From: Euryhalocaulis caribicus
Lineage (GTDB): Bacteria > Pseudomonadota > Alphaproteobacteria > Caulobacterales > Maricaulaceae
NCBI RefSeq assembly: GCF_000412185.1
Contig: NZ_ASJA01000002.1
Location: forward strand, 62,001 to 126,000
Length of the DNA stretch: 64,000 nucleotides
Direction of reading: 5' to 3'
The notes beneath the pieces were generated by a model that saw nothing but the letters and a program-made list of their open reading frames with translations, did no database searches and had not been told where the DNA came from. Position numbers and translations under genes: made by a program. This document shows positions 36,721-43,289 of the stretch, one piece after another. Position 1 is the stretch's first letter; each line of letters begins with the position of its first letter.

Positions 36721-36884
36721 GCGTGAATTTCCACGAAACCGACCGCGCGGTGCGCACCGCCAGCTCCGAACAGGTACGCCAGCCGATCAACCGCAAGGGC
36801 GTCGAACAATGGCGCCATTTCGAACCCTGGCTGGACCCGCTGAAAGCGGCGCTCGGACCGGTTCTGGAGCGGGAAACGCGCTAA
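36721..36884 (+). pseudogene. Detached sulfotransferase 3' end (repeat copy B)
   Basis: In frame, this stretch reads VNFHETDRAVRTASSEQV and on to FEPWLDPLKAALGPVLERETR followed by TAA, the same protein end as the intact gene at 34084-36090. There is no start or upstream coding part; 36630-36720 is non-coding. Almost all base changes between the copies are silent, so both copies were once ends of working genes. This copy keeps a stop directly after ETR and leads straight into what looks like ordinary downstream chromosome, so it may be the original 3' end. Confidence 0.85.
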
Positions 36885-36964
36885 AGCTTGCAAGAATTCG
36901 TCATCAGCGCGTTATAGTTTCCGATACAAGCGTTCGACGTTTGGAAATGACGGAGCCGGTCCTG

Positions 36965-37390
36965 ATGAAACTCTTCCTCGCCACCCTCACCGCATTGATG
37001 CTTCACACCGGCTCCGCCGCCGCGGCGCCGGGCGATCAGATCAGCCTGATGCTTGAAGTCACGCTGGCCTATGACCTGTCGGGCGAGACGAAAGCCTCGC
37101 GGAGCTGGGAGACGCAGGTGCGGCTGACCGAGGGCGAAACGTCCATGCTGGATGTCAGCCTGGCCGAGGGACCGCCGCAGACGCTGCTGATTACCGGCAG
37201 CCGTGACGAAGACACCGCCAATCTGGAATTCGAGCTGAAGCGCGGCGAGGGGCAGGCCGAACAGACCCTCGCCAAACCCGTCCTGACCGTGGGCGAAGCG
37301 AAAAAGGCGAGCGTGAAAATCACCGAAATCCAACACTACGAGTCACTGGAAATCGCCGCCACGCCCTTCTGGAAAACCGGCGCCGACTAG
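36965..37390 (+). CDS. Hypothetical secreted protein (beta-rich)
   Basis: Starting at ATG 36965 the product has 141 residues with a good signal peptide (MKLFLATLTALMLHTGSAAA, cleavage near AAA/APG). The mature part has alternating hydrophobic strands (ISLMLEVTLAYDLSG, ETQVRLTEGETSMLDVSL, ASVKITEIQHYESLEI) and no cysteines. GGAG lies about 13 bases before this ATG; an earlier ATG at 36947 is possible. No family was recognised. Its GC content matches the core genome, unlike the two neighbouring insert genes, so it is probably an original resident between the sulfotransferase gene and comM. Confidence 0.65.
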   Translation: MKLFLATLTALMLHTGSAAAAPGDQISLMLEVTLAYDLSGETKASRSWETQVRLTEGETSMLDVSLAEGPPQTLLITGSRDEDTANLEFELKRGEGQAEQTLAKPVLTVGEAKKASVKITEIQHYESLEIAATPFWKTGAD

Positions 37391-37417
37391 CGGGCAGACG
37401 CGGCGCGGCTGTTCACT

Positions 37418-37446
37418 TGCCCCGCGTAGCTTTCCGGCGGGGTGCG
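37418..37446 (-). pseudogene. comM: comM 3'-end remnant M0 (29 bp)
   Basis: Read on the minus strand this short segment encodes TPPESYAGQ and matches the comM fragment at 37797-37825 with two mismatches over 29 bp. It sits just beyond the low-GC gene at 37471-37767, so that gene is bracketed by two copies of the same gene end. Confidence 0.7.
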
Positions 37447-37470
37447 CGAAGAACATAAACGTATGAGGAC

Positions 37471-37767
37471 TTATTCACCGTCCTTTACATACGGGTTGTC
37501 GTATATGTCGACGACCTCGTCAGTGCCGTTCCTTTTCCAGATTATATCCTTCGGGGCATATGCCTCTGGATAGCGGATAATCTCATGATAGTGCTCTTCC
37601 CATGCATCCCATAAGGGTCGCGGTTTTCCGTTATCGTCAAATTCTTCAACAACGAACTGCCATCCGCTTACAACATTTGGCTTGCCTGTTAAGGGGCCTT
37701 CCCTTTCTTCACAAATGTACATCCTTCTTTTTAATGAAGGCGCTTCTGCAACGTAATAATCATCCAT
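37471..37767 (-). CDS. Hypothetical small acidic protein, low-GC insert
   Basis: From ATG 37767 the product has 98 residues, begins MDDYYVAEAPSLKRRMYICE and is rich in Asp, Glu, Tyr and Trp (WDAWEEHYHEIIRYPEAYAP). It has no signal peptide or membrane segment. I do not recognise it. The frame is open upstream through comM sequence to 37878, but that part is not coding in this frame. The start codon lies inside the last codons of the comM fragment, whose own frame ends at TGA 37760-37762. GC content is well below that of the neighbours. It may rely on a promoter inside comM. Confidence 0.55.
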   Translation of the reverse strand: MDDYYVAEAPSLKRRMYICEEREGPLTGKPNVVSGWQFVVEEFDDNGKPRPLWDAWEEHYHEIIRYPEAYAPKDIIWKRNGTDEVVDIYDNPYVKDGE

Positions 37768-38283
37768 GCTTCGCGCCCTCAAAGCGGCTTCCCGTCTGCC
37801 CCGCATAGCTTTCGGGCGGGGTGCGGCGGTGGCTGAGGGCTTCGGCGATGTGGACGCGGCGGACCGAATCCGCGCCATCGAGATCGGCGATGGTGCGGGC
37901 CACGCGCAGGGTGCGGTGATAGGCGCGGGCGCTGAGCTTCATCTTCTCGGCGGCCTTGGCCAGGAGCGCGCGGCCCGCCTCGTCCGGGGCGGCGACCTGT
38001 TCGACCATGGCGGTGGTGATATCCGCATTGGTGTGTCCGCCTTCCTCGCCCTCTCCGCGTGAAAGCTGGGCGGAGCGGGCGGCGGCCACGCGGGCGGCGA
38101 CCTCGGCCGAGCCCTCGGCGGGCGGGGGCAGGGCGAGGTCGGCGGCGCTGACCGCCGGGACATCAATCTGCAAATCGATGCGGTCCATCATCGGGCCGGA
38201 AATCCGCGCCTGGTAATCGATGGCGCAGCGCGGCCCGCGCTTGCAAGCGATGCCGGACACGCCGCCATCGCCGCAGCGGCACA
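37760..38283 (-). pseudogene. comM: ComM/YifB C-terminal fragment M1
   Basis: The minus strand encodes the C-terminal part of ComM, the AAA+ branch-migration helicase of natural transformation. Recognisable pieces are the Cys-rich motif CRCGDGGVSGIACKRGPRC, DYQARISGPMMDRIDLQIDV, SARAYHRTLRVARTIADLDG, and the end VHIAEALSHRRTPPESYAGQ. The N-terminal two thirds, including Walker A and B, are missing. Homology stops abruptly near 38283, where the regulator on the other strand begins. It then reads on to a TGA at 37760, past the point where the small-gene ATG begins. Confidence 0.85.
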
Positions 38284-38345
38284 CGCACGTTGCCTTCTTT
38301 CCAAATTTCATTTGGTCAATAAAAACAATAAGAAAACTTCCATGC

Positions 38346-38735
38346 TTGAGCGAGTCCGCCTCCTTGGGAGAGCAGATTAAGTGGCGGCGGCGACAGCTTG
38401 GAATGCGCCAGAAGGATGTCGCGGAGCTGCTTGGCGTGAACGTCTGGACGGTCGGAAACTGGGAGAAAGGCGTCTGCGGACCCCAGATAGAGCATTGGCC
38501 GCGGGTGATTGAGTTTCTGGGCCGGGATCCGTTTCGAAAGCCGCGGTCGCTGGGAGAACATATCCTCCGCGAAATGCGTGCGCGGGGGCTCTCATATAAA
38601 GCGTTCGCGAAAGAGATCGGCATGAGTCCAAAGACTCTCGCGAAAATCGCCAAGGACGAGTATGGCGTTATCGATCCGCGCGTTAGGTTCGCGTGTCACG
38701 CATTATGCCGAAAATATGAGATCCAAAAGATATAG
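38346..38735 (+). CDS. Double helix-turn-helix (XRE-type) regulator at the comM break
   Basis: The reading frame has two tandem HTH units: LGEQIKWRRRQLGMRQKDVAE with LLGVNVWTVGNWEKG, then RSLGEHILREMRARGLSYKA with FAKEIGMSPKTLAKIAKDEYG. Tandem XRE proteins of this type usually read LGEHIRxRRLxLGLxQKDVA in the first unit. There is no ATG in a sensible position; a TTG at 38346 (LSESASLGEQ) is proposed, and the upstream in-frame ATG at 38220 lies inside antisense comM. The product would be about 129 residues. It is lower in GC than the surroundings and abuts the comM truncation point. Its target is unknown. Confidence 0.6.
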   Translation: MSESASLGEQIKWRRRQLGMRQKDVAELLGVNVWTVGNWEKGVCGPQIEHWPRVIEFLGRDPFRKPRSLGEHILREMRARGLSYKAFAKEIGMSPKTLAKIAKDEYGVIDPRVRFACHALCRKYEIQKI

Positions 38736-38747
38736 TTTCAGGACTTT

Positions 38748-39346
38748 CTAGGCTGCGTGAAAAAATTTGAACCCGTATCGAGCCGAGGCGATATGCAGCT
38801 TAAACAGGAAGCTCTGCGAGTTGATGGTAGCGCATGGTGATGGAGCGATTGATTTTTAGATGGGCGAATGCAGACTCAATGTGATCGCGCTAGGAGTGGC
38901 GTTCGGTGTCAGGGAATTGCGTTCTTTCGGTTCGAGCACGAGTGATGAGGAGTTTGACGAGGCGCTGTTCGAGATCGATGCAAATCCGGTCGATGTCATA
39001 CGCTTTGTCGGTCAACAGCGCTGTCGACATCTGTTCGGGCAGATTGATTAAGATTCATAGGTTGATGTCGGCCGTCTCGCCGAACGCCATGTGGAAGGCG
39101 ATGCGGCGGCCGAAGGCGGCGGCGACACAATGAACCTTACTTGGTGAACCTGTCCTGCATTTCAGTTGCCGTATTTCTCTGGAACGTCGCGCCATGGCGC
39201 GCGCGTTTTCAGCCGCCAAAGAATGCCGTTGATGATATTGCGGTTGTCCGCGGACGGACGGACGCCTCGCCCGCGCTCGCCGGGCGTTCGTTCGAGGAGC
39301 GGGAGTTCCACAACCCCACCATTCCGTTTCGCTTAGATCACCATGA
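38748..39346 (-). pseudogene. Decayed IS5-family transposase
   Basis: Minus-strand pieces in different frames spell an IS5-type DDE transposase in order: SADNRNIINGILWRLKTRAP followed by WRDVPEKYGN (N-terminal helix region, near 39250-39170), then a catalytic-core piece with VHCVAAAFGRRIAFHMAFGE near 39130-39070, LLTDKAYDIDR near 39010, and IESAFAHLKINRSITMRYHQ near 38870, ending with a TAG at 38750-38748. Several frameshifts and stops make it inactive. Terminal inverted repeats were not identified. It marks past transposition at the edge of the metal-resistance region. Confidence 0.8.
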
Positions 39347-39408
39347 CTAAAACTCCGCCTTCAAATGTCGATTCAAGGGGCGATCGCCTGAAGATGAGGA
39401 TGATCAAT

Positions 39409-39738
39409 ATGCCTACCACCGCCGCTTATATCGGTGCAGCCATCGCTGAAATCTCGGGATGCTTCGCATTCTGGGCGTGGCTCCGCCTCGACAAGCCGGT
39501 TTGGTGGGTTCTTCCGGGAATGGCGTCACTGGCCTTGTTCGCCTTCCTACTCACGCTGGTCGATAGTCCCGCCGCCGGACGCGCATTTGCAGCCTACGGA
39601 GGGGTTTATATCGCAAGTTCGCTCGCCTGGTTGCGGCTGATCGAGGGGGTTAAACCGGACCGCTGGGACTTAATCGGCGCTGCCGTCTGCCTCATCGGAG
39701 CCGCTATCATTATCGCTGCGCCCCGGCCGCCCAACTGA
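39409..39738 (+). CDS. YnfA (UPF0060) family small membrane protein
   Basis: From ATG 39409 the product has 109 residues and four membrane helices. It follows YnfA closely in wording: [20 protein letters not shown], the Gly/Ala-rich [20 protein letters not shown], and [20 protein letters not shown]. YnfA is an SMR-like protein with reported roles in efflux of some drugs or cations, but its physiological substrate is unsettled. GAGGAT precedes the chosen ATG; ATGs nine and fifteen bases upstream are alternatives. It often travels with mer or other metal genes on islands, as here. Confidence 0.88.
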   Translation: MPTTAAYIGAAIAEISGCFAFWAWLRLDKPVWWVLPGMASLALFAFLLTLVDSPAAGRAFAAYGGVYIASSLAWLRLIEGVKPDRWDLIGAAVCLIGAAIIIAAPRPPN

Positions 39739-39752
39739 TTTGTCCACGCCGC

Positions 39753-40151
39753 CTAGACAGGACGGTCGCCCGCCAGAGCGTCAATAACCGGGCAGTCTTT
39801 GGCCTCTCCGCCCTCGCAATTCCTGACCAATCGCGTCAGACTCTTCTCAAGCTTCCTGAGATCGCGGATCTTGGCCTTGATCGAGGCCAGATGGCTGCTC
39901 GCCATGTCCAAGACCTCTCCGCAGGTAAATTCGCTCGAGTTCATCAGCGACAGCAAGGCGCGAATTTCTGCGACAGAAAAGCCCAGCTCACGGCCCCGCA
40001 TGACAAATCCCAACTGGGCCTGATCTTCGGGCGAATAGAGCCGGTGGCCGCTATCTGTCCGGTCAGGTTCCGGCAAAAGGCCGATCCTCTCGTAATAGCG
40101 GATCGTCTCGATATTGCAGCCGCTGCGCCGGCCCAGTTCTCCCCGCTTCAT
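39753..40151 (-). CDS. merR: MerR family regulator of the mer operon
   Basis: From ATG 40151 the product has 132 residues and begins MKRGELGRRSGCNIETIRYY, the winged helix of MerR. Metal-site cysteines are Cys77 (FTCGEV), Cys112 and Cys120 (RNCEGGEAKDC); with a five-residue offset these correspond to Cys82, Cys117 and Cys126 of Tn501 MerR. It is divergent from merT, and the promoter between them has the long 19-bp spacing that MerR untwists. An upstream ATG at 40178 would add nine residues. Hg(II) is the likely inducer, given merT and merP next door. Confidence 0.85.
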   Translation of the reverse strand: MKRGELGRRSGCNIETIRYYERIGLLPEPDRTDSGHRLYSPEDQAQLGFVMRGRELGFSVAEIRALLSLMNSSEFTCGEVLDMASSHLASIKAKIRDLRKLEKSLTRLVRNCEGGEAKDCPVIDALAGDRPV

Positions 40152-40193
40152 CGCCTCTCGCGGCTTCGTGATCGCCATCGCTGATTCTCCCGC

Positions 40194-40224
40194 TTGAACC
40201 TGTAGTTGCTACAGACCTTAGAAG
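40194..40224 (+). promoter_or_regulatory. MerR-type promoter of the mer operon
   Basis: TTGAAC (-35, 40194-40199) and TAGAAG (-10, 40219-40224) are 19 bp apart. The dyad CTGTAG-TTG-CTACAG (40200-40214) lies in the spacer. Overlong spacing with a dyad in it is the hallmark of MerR-activated promoters. It faces merT. Confidence 0.8.
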
Positions 40225-40259
40225 TGAGATGGAATCGATGGAAGCGCAAGGCTGAGTAC

Positions 40260-40616
40260 ATGAACGGACGGAAGACAGGGGATGTCTGGTTTGCCTTTGG
40301 CGGCGCGGCGGGCGCGGCGCTGGCTTCGACCTGCTGCATCGTGCCGCTGGCTTTGGTTCTGACCGGCGTCAGCGGGGCCTGGATTGGCAGCCTGACGGCT
40401 CTCGAACCCTATAAACCCTATTTCATTACCGCCGCTCTGGCGCTCATCGGCCTTGGATTCTGGCGGGTCTATTTCGTTCAGAAAAACGACTGCCCAGAGG
40501 ATGGTCGCTGCGCGCGGCCGGCGGCCCGCCGCATAACGAAAATCGTTCTATGGCTATCAGCTTTTCTCGTCAGCCTCTCGGCCACGATTGGCTGGTGGGC
40601 TCCGTTCTTTTACTGA
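40260..40616 (+). CDS. merT: Mercuric transport protein MerT
   Basis: From ATG 40260 the product has 118 residues with three membrane helices. A vicinal cysteine pair is in the first helix (ALASTCCIVPLALV), and a second Cys pair lies in the loop after the second helix (NDCPEDGRCARP), as in MerT. It carries Hg(II) handed over by MerP into the cytoplasm. Earlier in-frame codons overlap the promoter, so this ATG is the right start. merP follows after a 13-bp gap. Confidence 0.9.
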   Translation: MNGRKTGDVWFAFGGAAGAALASTCCIVPLALVLTGVSGAWIGSLTALEPYKPYFITAALALIGLGFWRVYFVQKNDCPEDGRCARPAARRITKIVLWLSAFLVSLSATIGWWAPFFY

Positions 40617-40629
40617 GAAAGGAAACCCG

Positions 40630-40953
40630 ATGATCAAAACGCTCATTCTTTCACTTGCGCTGGCCGCTCCGGCTCTGGCAGCCGCGCCGCCTCCAGCCAG
40701 CGCTGCGGGCCTTGAGGCGAGCGCAGCCGTTCAAACTCAAAGGGTCAAATTCGCGATTGAAAACATGACATGCGCCACCTGTCCGATCACGGTTAAAACC
40801 GCCATGAAACGGGTGCGCGGCGTGCAATCTGTCGAAATCGATTTCAACCAGAAGACCGCCATTGTCCTTTTCGACCCGTCTGTCGCGACCGTTTCAGATA
40901 TCGCCAGCGCCTCCACGAAGGCCGGGTATCCGGCGCAGGCGATCGAAACCTGA
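40630..40953 (+). CDS. merP: Periplasmic mercury-binding protein MerP
   Basis: The 107-residue product has a signal peptide (MIKTLILSLALAAPALAAAP) and one heavy-metal-associated domain with the binding motif GMTCAxC in the form ENMTCATCPITVKTAM. The ferredoxin-like fold continues with VRGVQSVEIDFNQKTAIVLF and KAGYPAQAIE. MerP binds Hg(II) in the periplasm and passes it to MerT. AAGGAAA precedes the ATG. Its stop overlaps the next gene (TGATG). Confidence 0.9.
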   Translation: MIKTLILSLALAAPALAAAPPPASAAGLEASAAVQTQRVKFAIENMTCATCPITVKTAMKRVRGVQSVEIDFNQKTAIVLFDPSVATVSDIASASTKAGYPAQAIET

Positions 40954-41186
40954 TGATGCGCCTGTCGACCATCACCTGCCCTGAGTGTGGTCATTCCGAG
41001 CAGGAAACCATGCCTCTTGATGCGTGCCAGTTCTTCTATGACTGCAAGGGGTGCGGCGCGCTTCTTCGGCCCGAGAATGGCGATTGCTGCGTATTTTGTT
41101 CCTACGGAACGGTCCCCTGCCCGCCGATCCAGGCCGCGCGGGCGGGAGGGGAACCGGCATGCTGCCCCGCGGAGGGAAATTCATGA
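40953..41186 (+). CDS. GDCCVxC family small cysteine-rich protein of mer operons
   Basis: The 77-residue cytoplasmic product has eleven cysteines, including CPECG, CKGCGA and the signature GDCCVFCSYGTVPCPPIQ, which names the GDCCVxC group of putative mercury-resistance proteins; some homologues are selenoproteins. A further CC sits near the C terminus (EPACCPAEG). It probably binds or hands over Hg(II) inside the cell, but the exact role is not established. It overlaps merP at its start and the flavoprotein gene at its end, so all are translated together. Confidence 0.85.
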   Translation: MMRLSTITCPECGHSEQETMPLDACQFFYDCKGCGALLRPENGDCCVFCSYGTVPCPPIQAARAGGEPACCPAEGNS

Positions 41187-42535
41187 CTCGGGAATTCGAT
41201 CTTGTCGTCATCGGCGTCGGTATGGCCTCGGTGAATGCGGCGCGTAAATGCGCTTCAGCCGGATGGTCGGTGGCTGTCATTGATGAACTTCCCTATGGGG
41301 GAACCTGCGCGCTTCGGGGCTGTGATCCGAAGAAAATGCTGCGGCGGGGCGCCGAAATCATCGACGGGGCCGCGCGCATGGAAGGCAACGGCGTAACGCC
41401 ATCGGGCCTGAAAATCGATTGGCGGGAACTTGTCGCCTTCAAAAATTCCTTCACCGCCAAAATGCCGGACCGCATCGAAACCGGGCTGGAATCTCAGGGA
41501 ATAACAACGTTCCATGGCCGGGCGCGCTTTTGCGCCGAAGACGCTCTGGAGCTTGAGGACGGTTCGGTTATCAGAGGCGGCAAAATTCTCATTGCGTCTG
41601 GAGCCAAACCACGCTCCCTCGACTTTGAGGGCGCCGGGCACCTTACCGACAGCACGGCGTTCATGGAGCTCGATACCTTGCCTGACCGGATAGTTTTTGT
41701 AGGCGGCGGGTTTGTTTCATTTGAGTTCGCCCATATCGCGGCCCGCGCTGGATCGGAGGCGCTAATAATCGATCATGGCGACCGCCCCTTGAAGGCCTTT
41801 GACCCCGATCTGGTGGATCGCTTGGTTCAGCGCGGGCGTAAAGCGGGCGTTGGTTTTCAGTCACAAACCGAAATCTGCTCTGTCGAAGCGTCGGGAAGGG
41901 ATTTCCGGGTCACGCTGTCAAAGGACGGGCATGAAGAAACCGTCAGCGCCAACCTTGTCGTGCACGGCGCGGGCAGGGTTCCCATGCTCGACGCCTTGGA
42001 TCTGGAAAAGGGCGGTGTGGAATGGACCGAAAGCGGCGTATCGGTGACTGAACATCTGCAAAGCGTTTCAAATCCCGGAGTCTATGCGGCGGGCGACGCG
42101 GCGGATACGGCGGGCGCGCCCTTGACTCCGGTCGCGGTGATTGAGGGCAAAGTCGCGGCCTCGAACATGTTGAAGGGCAATAAGACCAAACCGGATTATC
42201 ACGGCGTTCCGTCTGCCGTATTCACGATCCCCGAGCTTGCCAGAGTGGGTTTGTCGGAAAAGAAAGCGCAGGCGCGCGGTAACGCCCGGACCGAGTTCAA
42301 CGATACGTCTGGTTGGTATTCAAATCTCCGGGTCGGAGAAACCTGCGCGGCGGCCAAAGTGATCATTGATGATGACACCGATGAAATCCTTGGCGCCCAT
42401 CTATTGGGTCCCGGCTACAGCGAACTCATCAATATTTTTGCGCTCGCGATGCAAACGGGATTGAAATCGGCCGGTCTGAAAAGATTGACCACGGCTTATC
42501 CCTCCATCGCCTCGGACTTGGGATCAATGCTCTAG
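41183..42535 (+). CDS. MerA-like FAD-dependent pyridine nucleotide-disulfide oxidoreductase
   Basis: From ATG 41183 (GGAGGG ahead) the product has 450 residues. The FAD motif is VVIGVGMASVNAA (a variant of GxGxxG), the redox disulfide is Cys42-Cys47 in GGTCALRGCDPKKML, the NAD(P) motif is IVFVGGGFVSFEFAHIA, and the second FAD motif is VYAAGDAADT. Its place after merT-merP-GDCCVxC suggests mercuric reductase. However it lacks the N-terminal HMA domain and the C-terminal vicinal Cys pair, ending at TAYPSIASDLGSML. It may act as a disulfide or thiol reductase in mercury detoxification. I do not call it MerA. Confidence 0.75.
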   Translation: MTREFDLVVIGVGMASVNAARKCASAGWSVAVIDELPYGGTCALRGCDPKKMLRRGAEIIDGAARMEGNGVTPSGLKIDWRELVAFKNSFTAKMPDRIETGLESQGITTFHGRARFCAEDALELEDGSVIRGGKILIASGAKPRSLDFEGAGHLTDSTAFMELDTLPDRIVFVGGGFVSFEFAHIAARAGSEALIIDHGDRPLKAFDPDLVDRLVQRGRKAGVGFQSQTEICSVEASGRDFRVTLSKDGHEETVSANLVVHGAGRVPMLDALDLEKGGVEWTESGVSVTEHLQSVSNPGVYAAGDAADTAGAPLTPVAVIEGKVAASNMLKGNKTKPDYHGVPSAVFTIPELARVGLSEKKAQARGNARTEFNDTSGWYSNLRVGETCAAAKVIIDDDTDEILGAHLLGPGYSELINIFALAMQTGLKSAGLKRLTTAYPSIASDLGSML

Positions 42536-42545
42536 ACGTCTCCCT

Positions 42546-43277
42546 CTACCCCAATCCAGCGGACACGAACGTAAAAAGCACGAACCCGCTGACAAACGCG
42601 ATGATGGAGACTTTGCTGTCACGATCGCTCTGGTGGGCCTCTTCCAGCATATCCTCGACGGCAGCGACCGTGAGCAATCCGGCCACGGCCGCCAACGCGA
42701 ACATTTGGTAGCCATCCGGTGCTGGACGCAGCAGAAGATAAGAAGCCGCAGCCGCCCCCAGCACGGGGACGGCGAAAGAGGCGGAAAGCAGCAGCCGCCG
42801 GCGTCGCGGAATGTTCTTGTCCCGGAAATTTGCCACTGTCGCGTAGCCTTCCGGCAAGTCCGCCAAGACTTGACCCAAAGCCAGGATCAAAGCGAGCGAT
42901 GGCGCCACGGCGGCGCCGGCCCCGATCATGATTCCATCGCTGAACAGATCGGCGCTGACAGCAAAATAAATCATCCACATGCGCTGACGGTCTTCTTCGC
43001 CCCCGCGAGCTAAGAGGCCGCTCAACCGGTCTATCAACAGATAGGCCCCGCCCCCGAGCGCAACGGCAAGACCGATCCACCAGCCAGAAAGTCCCTCCAG
43101 CACGCGGGGCATGAGCTCAATGGCGACAATTGCGATTGCTACGCCCGCAGCGGCATGGAGCGCCCAGTTAAGCCGCCTTGGAGAGGGTTTGCCCCACTCT
43201 GCCGCGACTCCTCCCGCAAAATTGCCGAAAGCCGGCAATAGGGCGAGGCCTATGACAATCAGGAACTGGGTGTCCAT
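42546..43277 (-). CDS. ZIP family divalent metal transporter
   Basis: The 243-residue product has about eight membrane helices. Typical ZIP metal-site helices are seen as HAAAGVAIAIVAIELMPRVL and DLFSDGIMIGAGAAVAP, with GQVLADLPEGYATVAN following. ZIP proteins usually move zinc or related cations into the cytoplasm, though zinc-export-like members are described. It is the last gene of the minus-strand metal operon, 12 bp after the RND pump. An importer at the end of an efflux operon is odd; direction and metal need testing. It is convergent with the flavoprotein gene. Confidence 0.82.
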   Translation of the reverse strand: MDTQFLIVIGLALLPAFGNFAGGVAAEWGKPSPRRLNWALHAAAGVAIAIVAIELMPRVLEGLSGWWIGLAVALGGGAYLLIDRLSGLLARGGEEDRQRMWMIYFAVSADLFSDGIMIGAGAAVAPSLALILALGQVLADLPEGYATVANFRDKNIPRRRRLLLSASFAVPVLGAAAASYLLLRPAPDGYQMFALAAVAGLLTVAAVEDMLEEAHQSDRDSKVSIIAFVSGFVLFTFVSAGLG

Positions 43278-43289
43278 ATCACGCTCTGA

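Noticed and set aside
37760-38653. A single 297-codon minus-strand gene
   Set aside because: Only the C-terminal 170 codons are ComM. The N-terminal part is the antisense of the double-HTH regulator, so the frame is a chance join across a recombination point.
41183-42535. Naming the flavoprotein merA
   Set aside because: It lacks the HMA domain and the C-terminal vicinal cysteines of mercuric reductase, so only a MerA-like call is supported.
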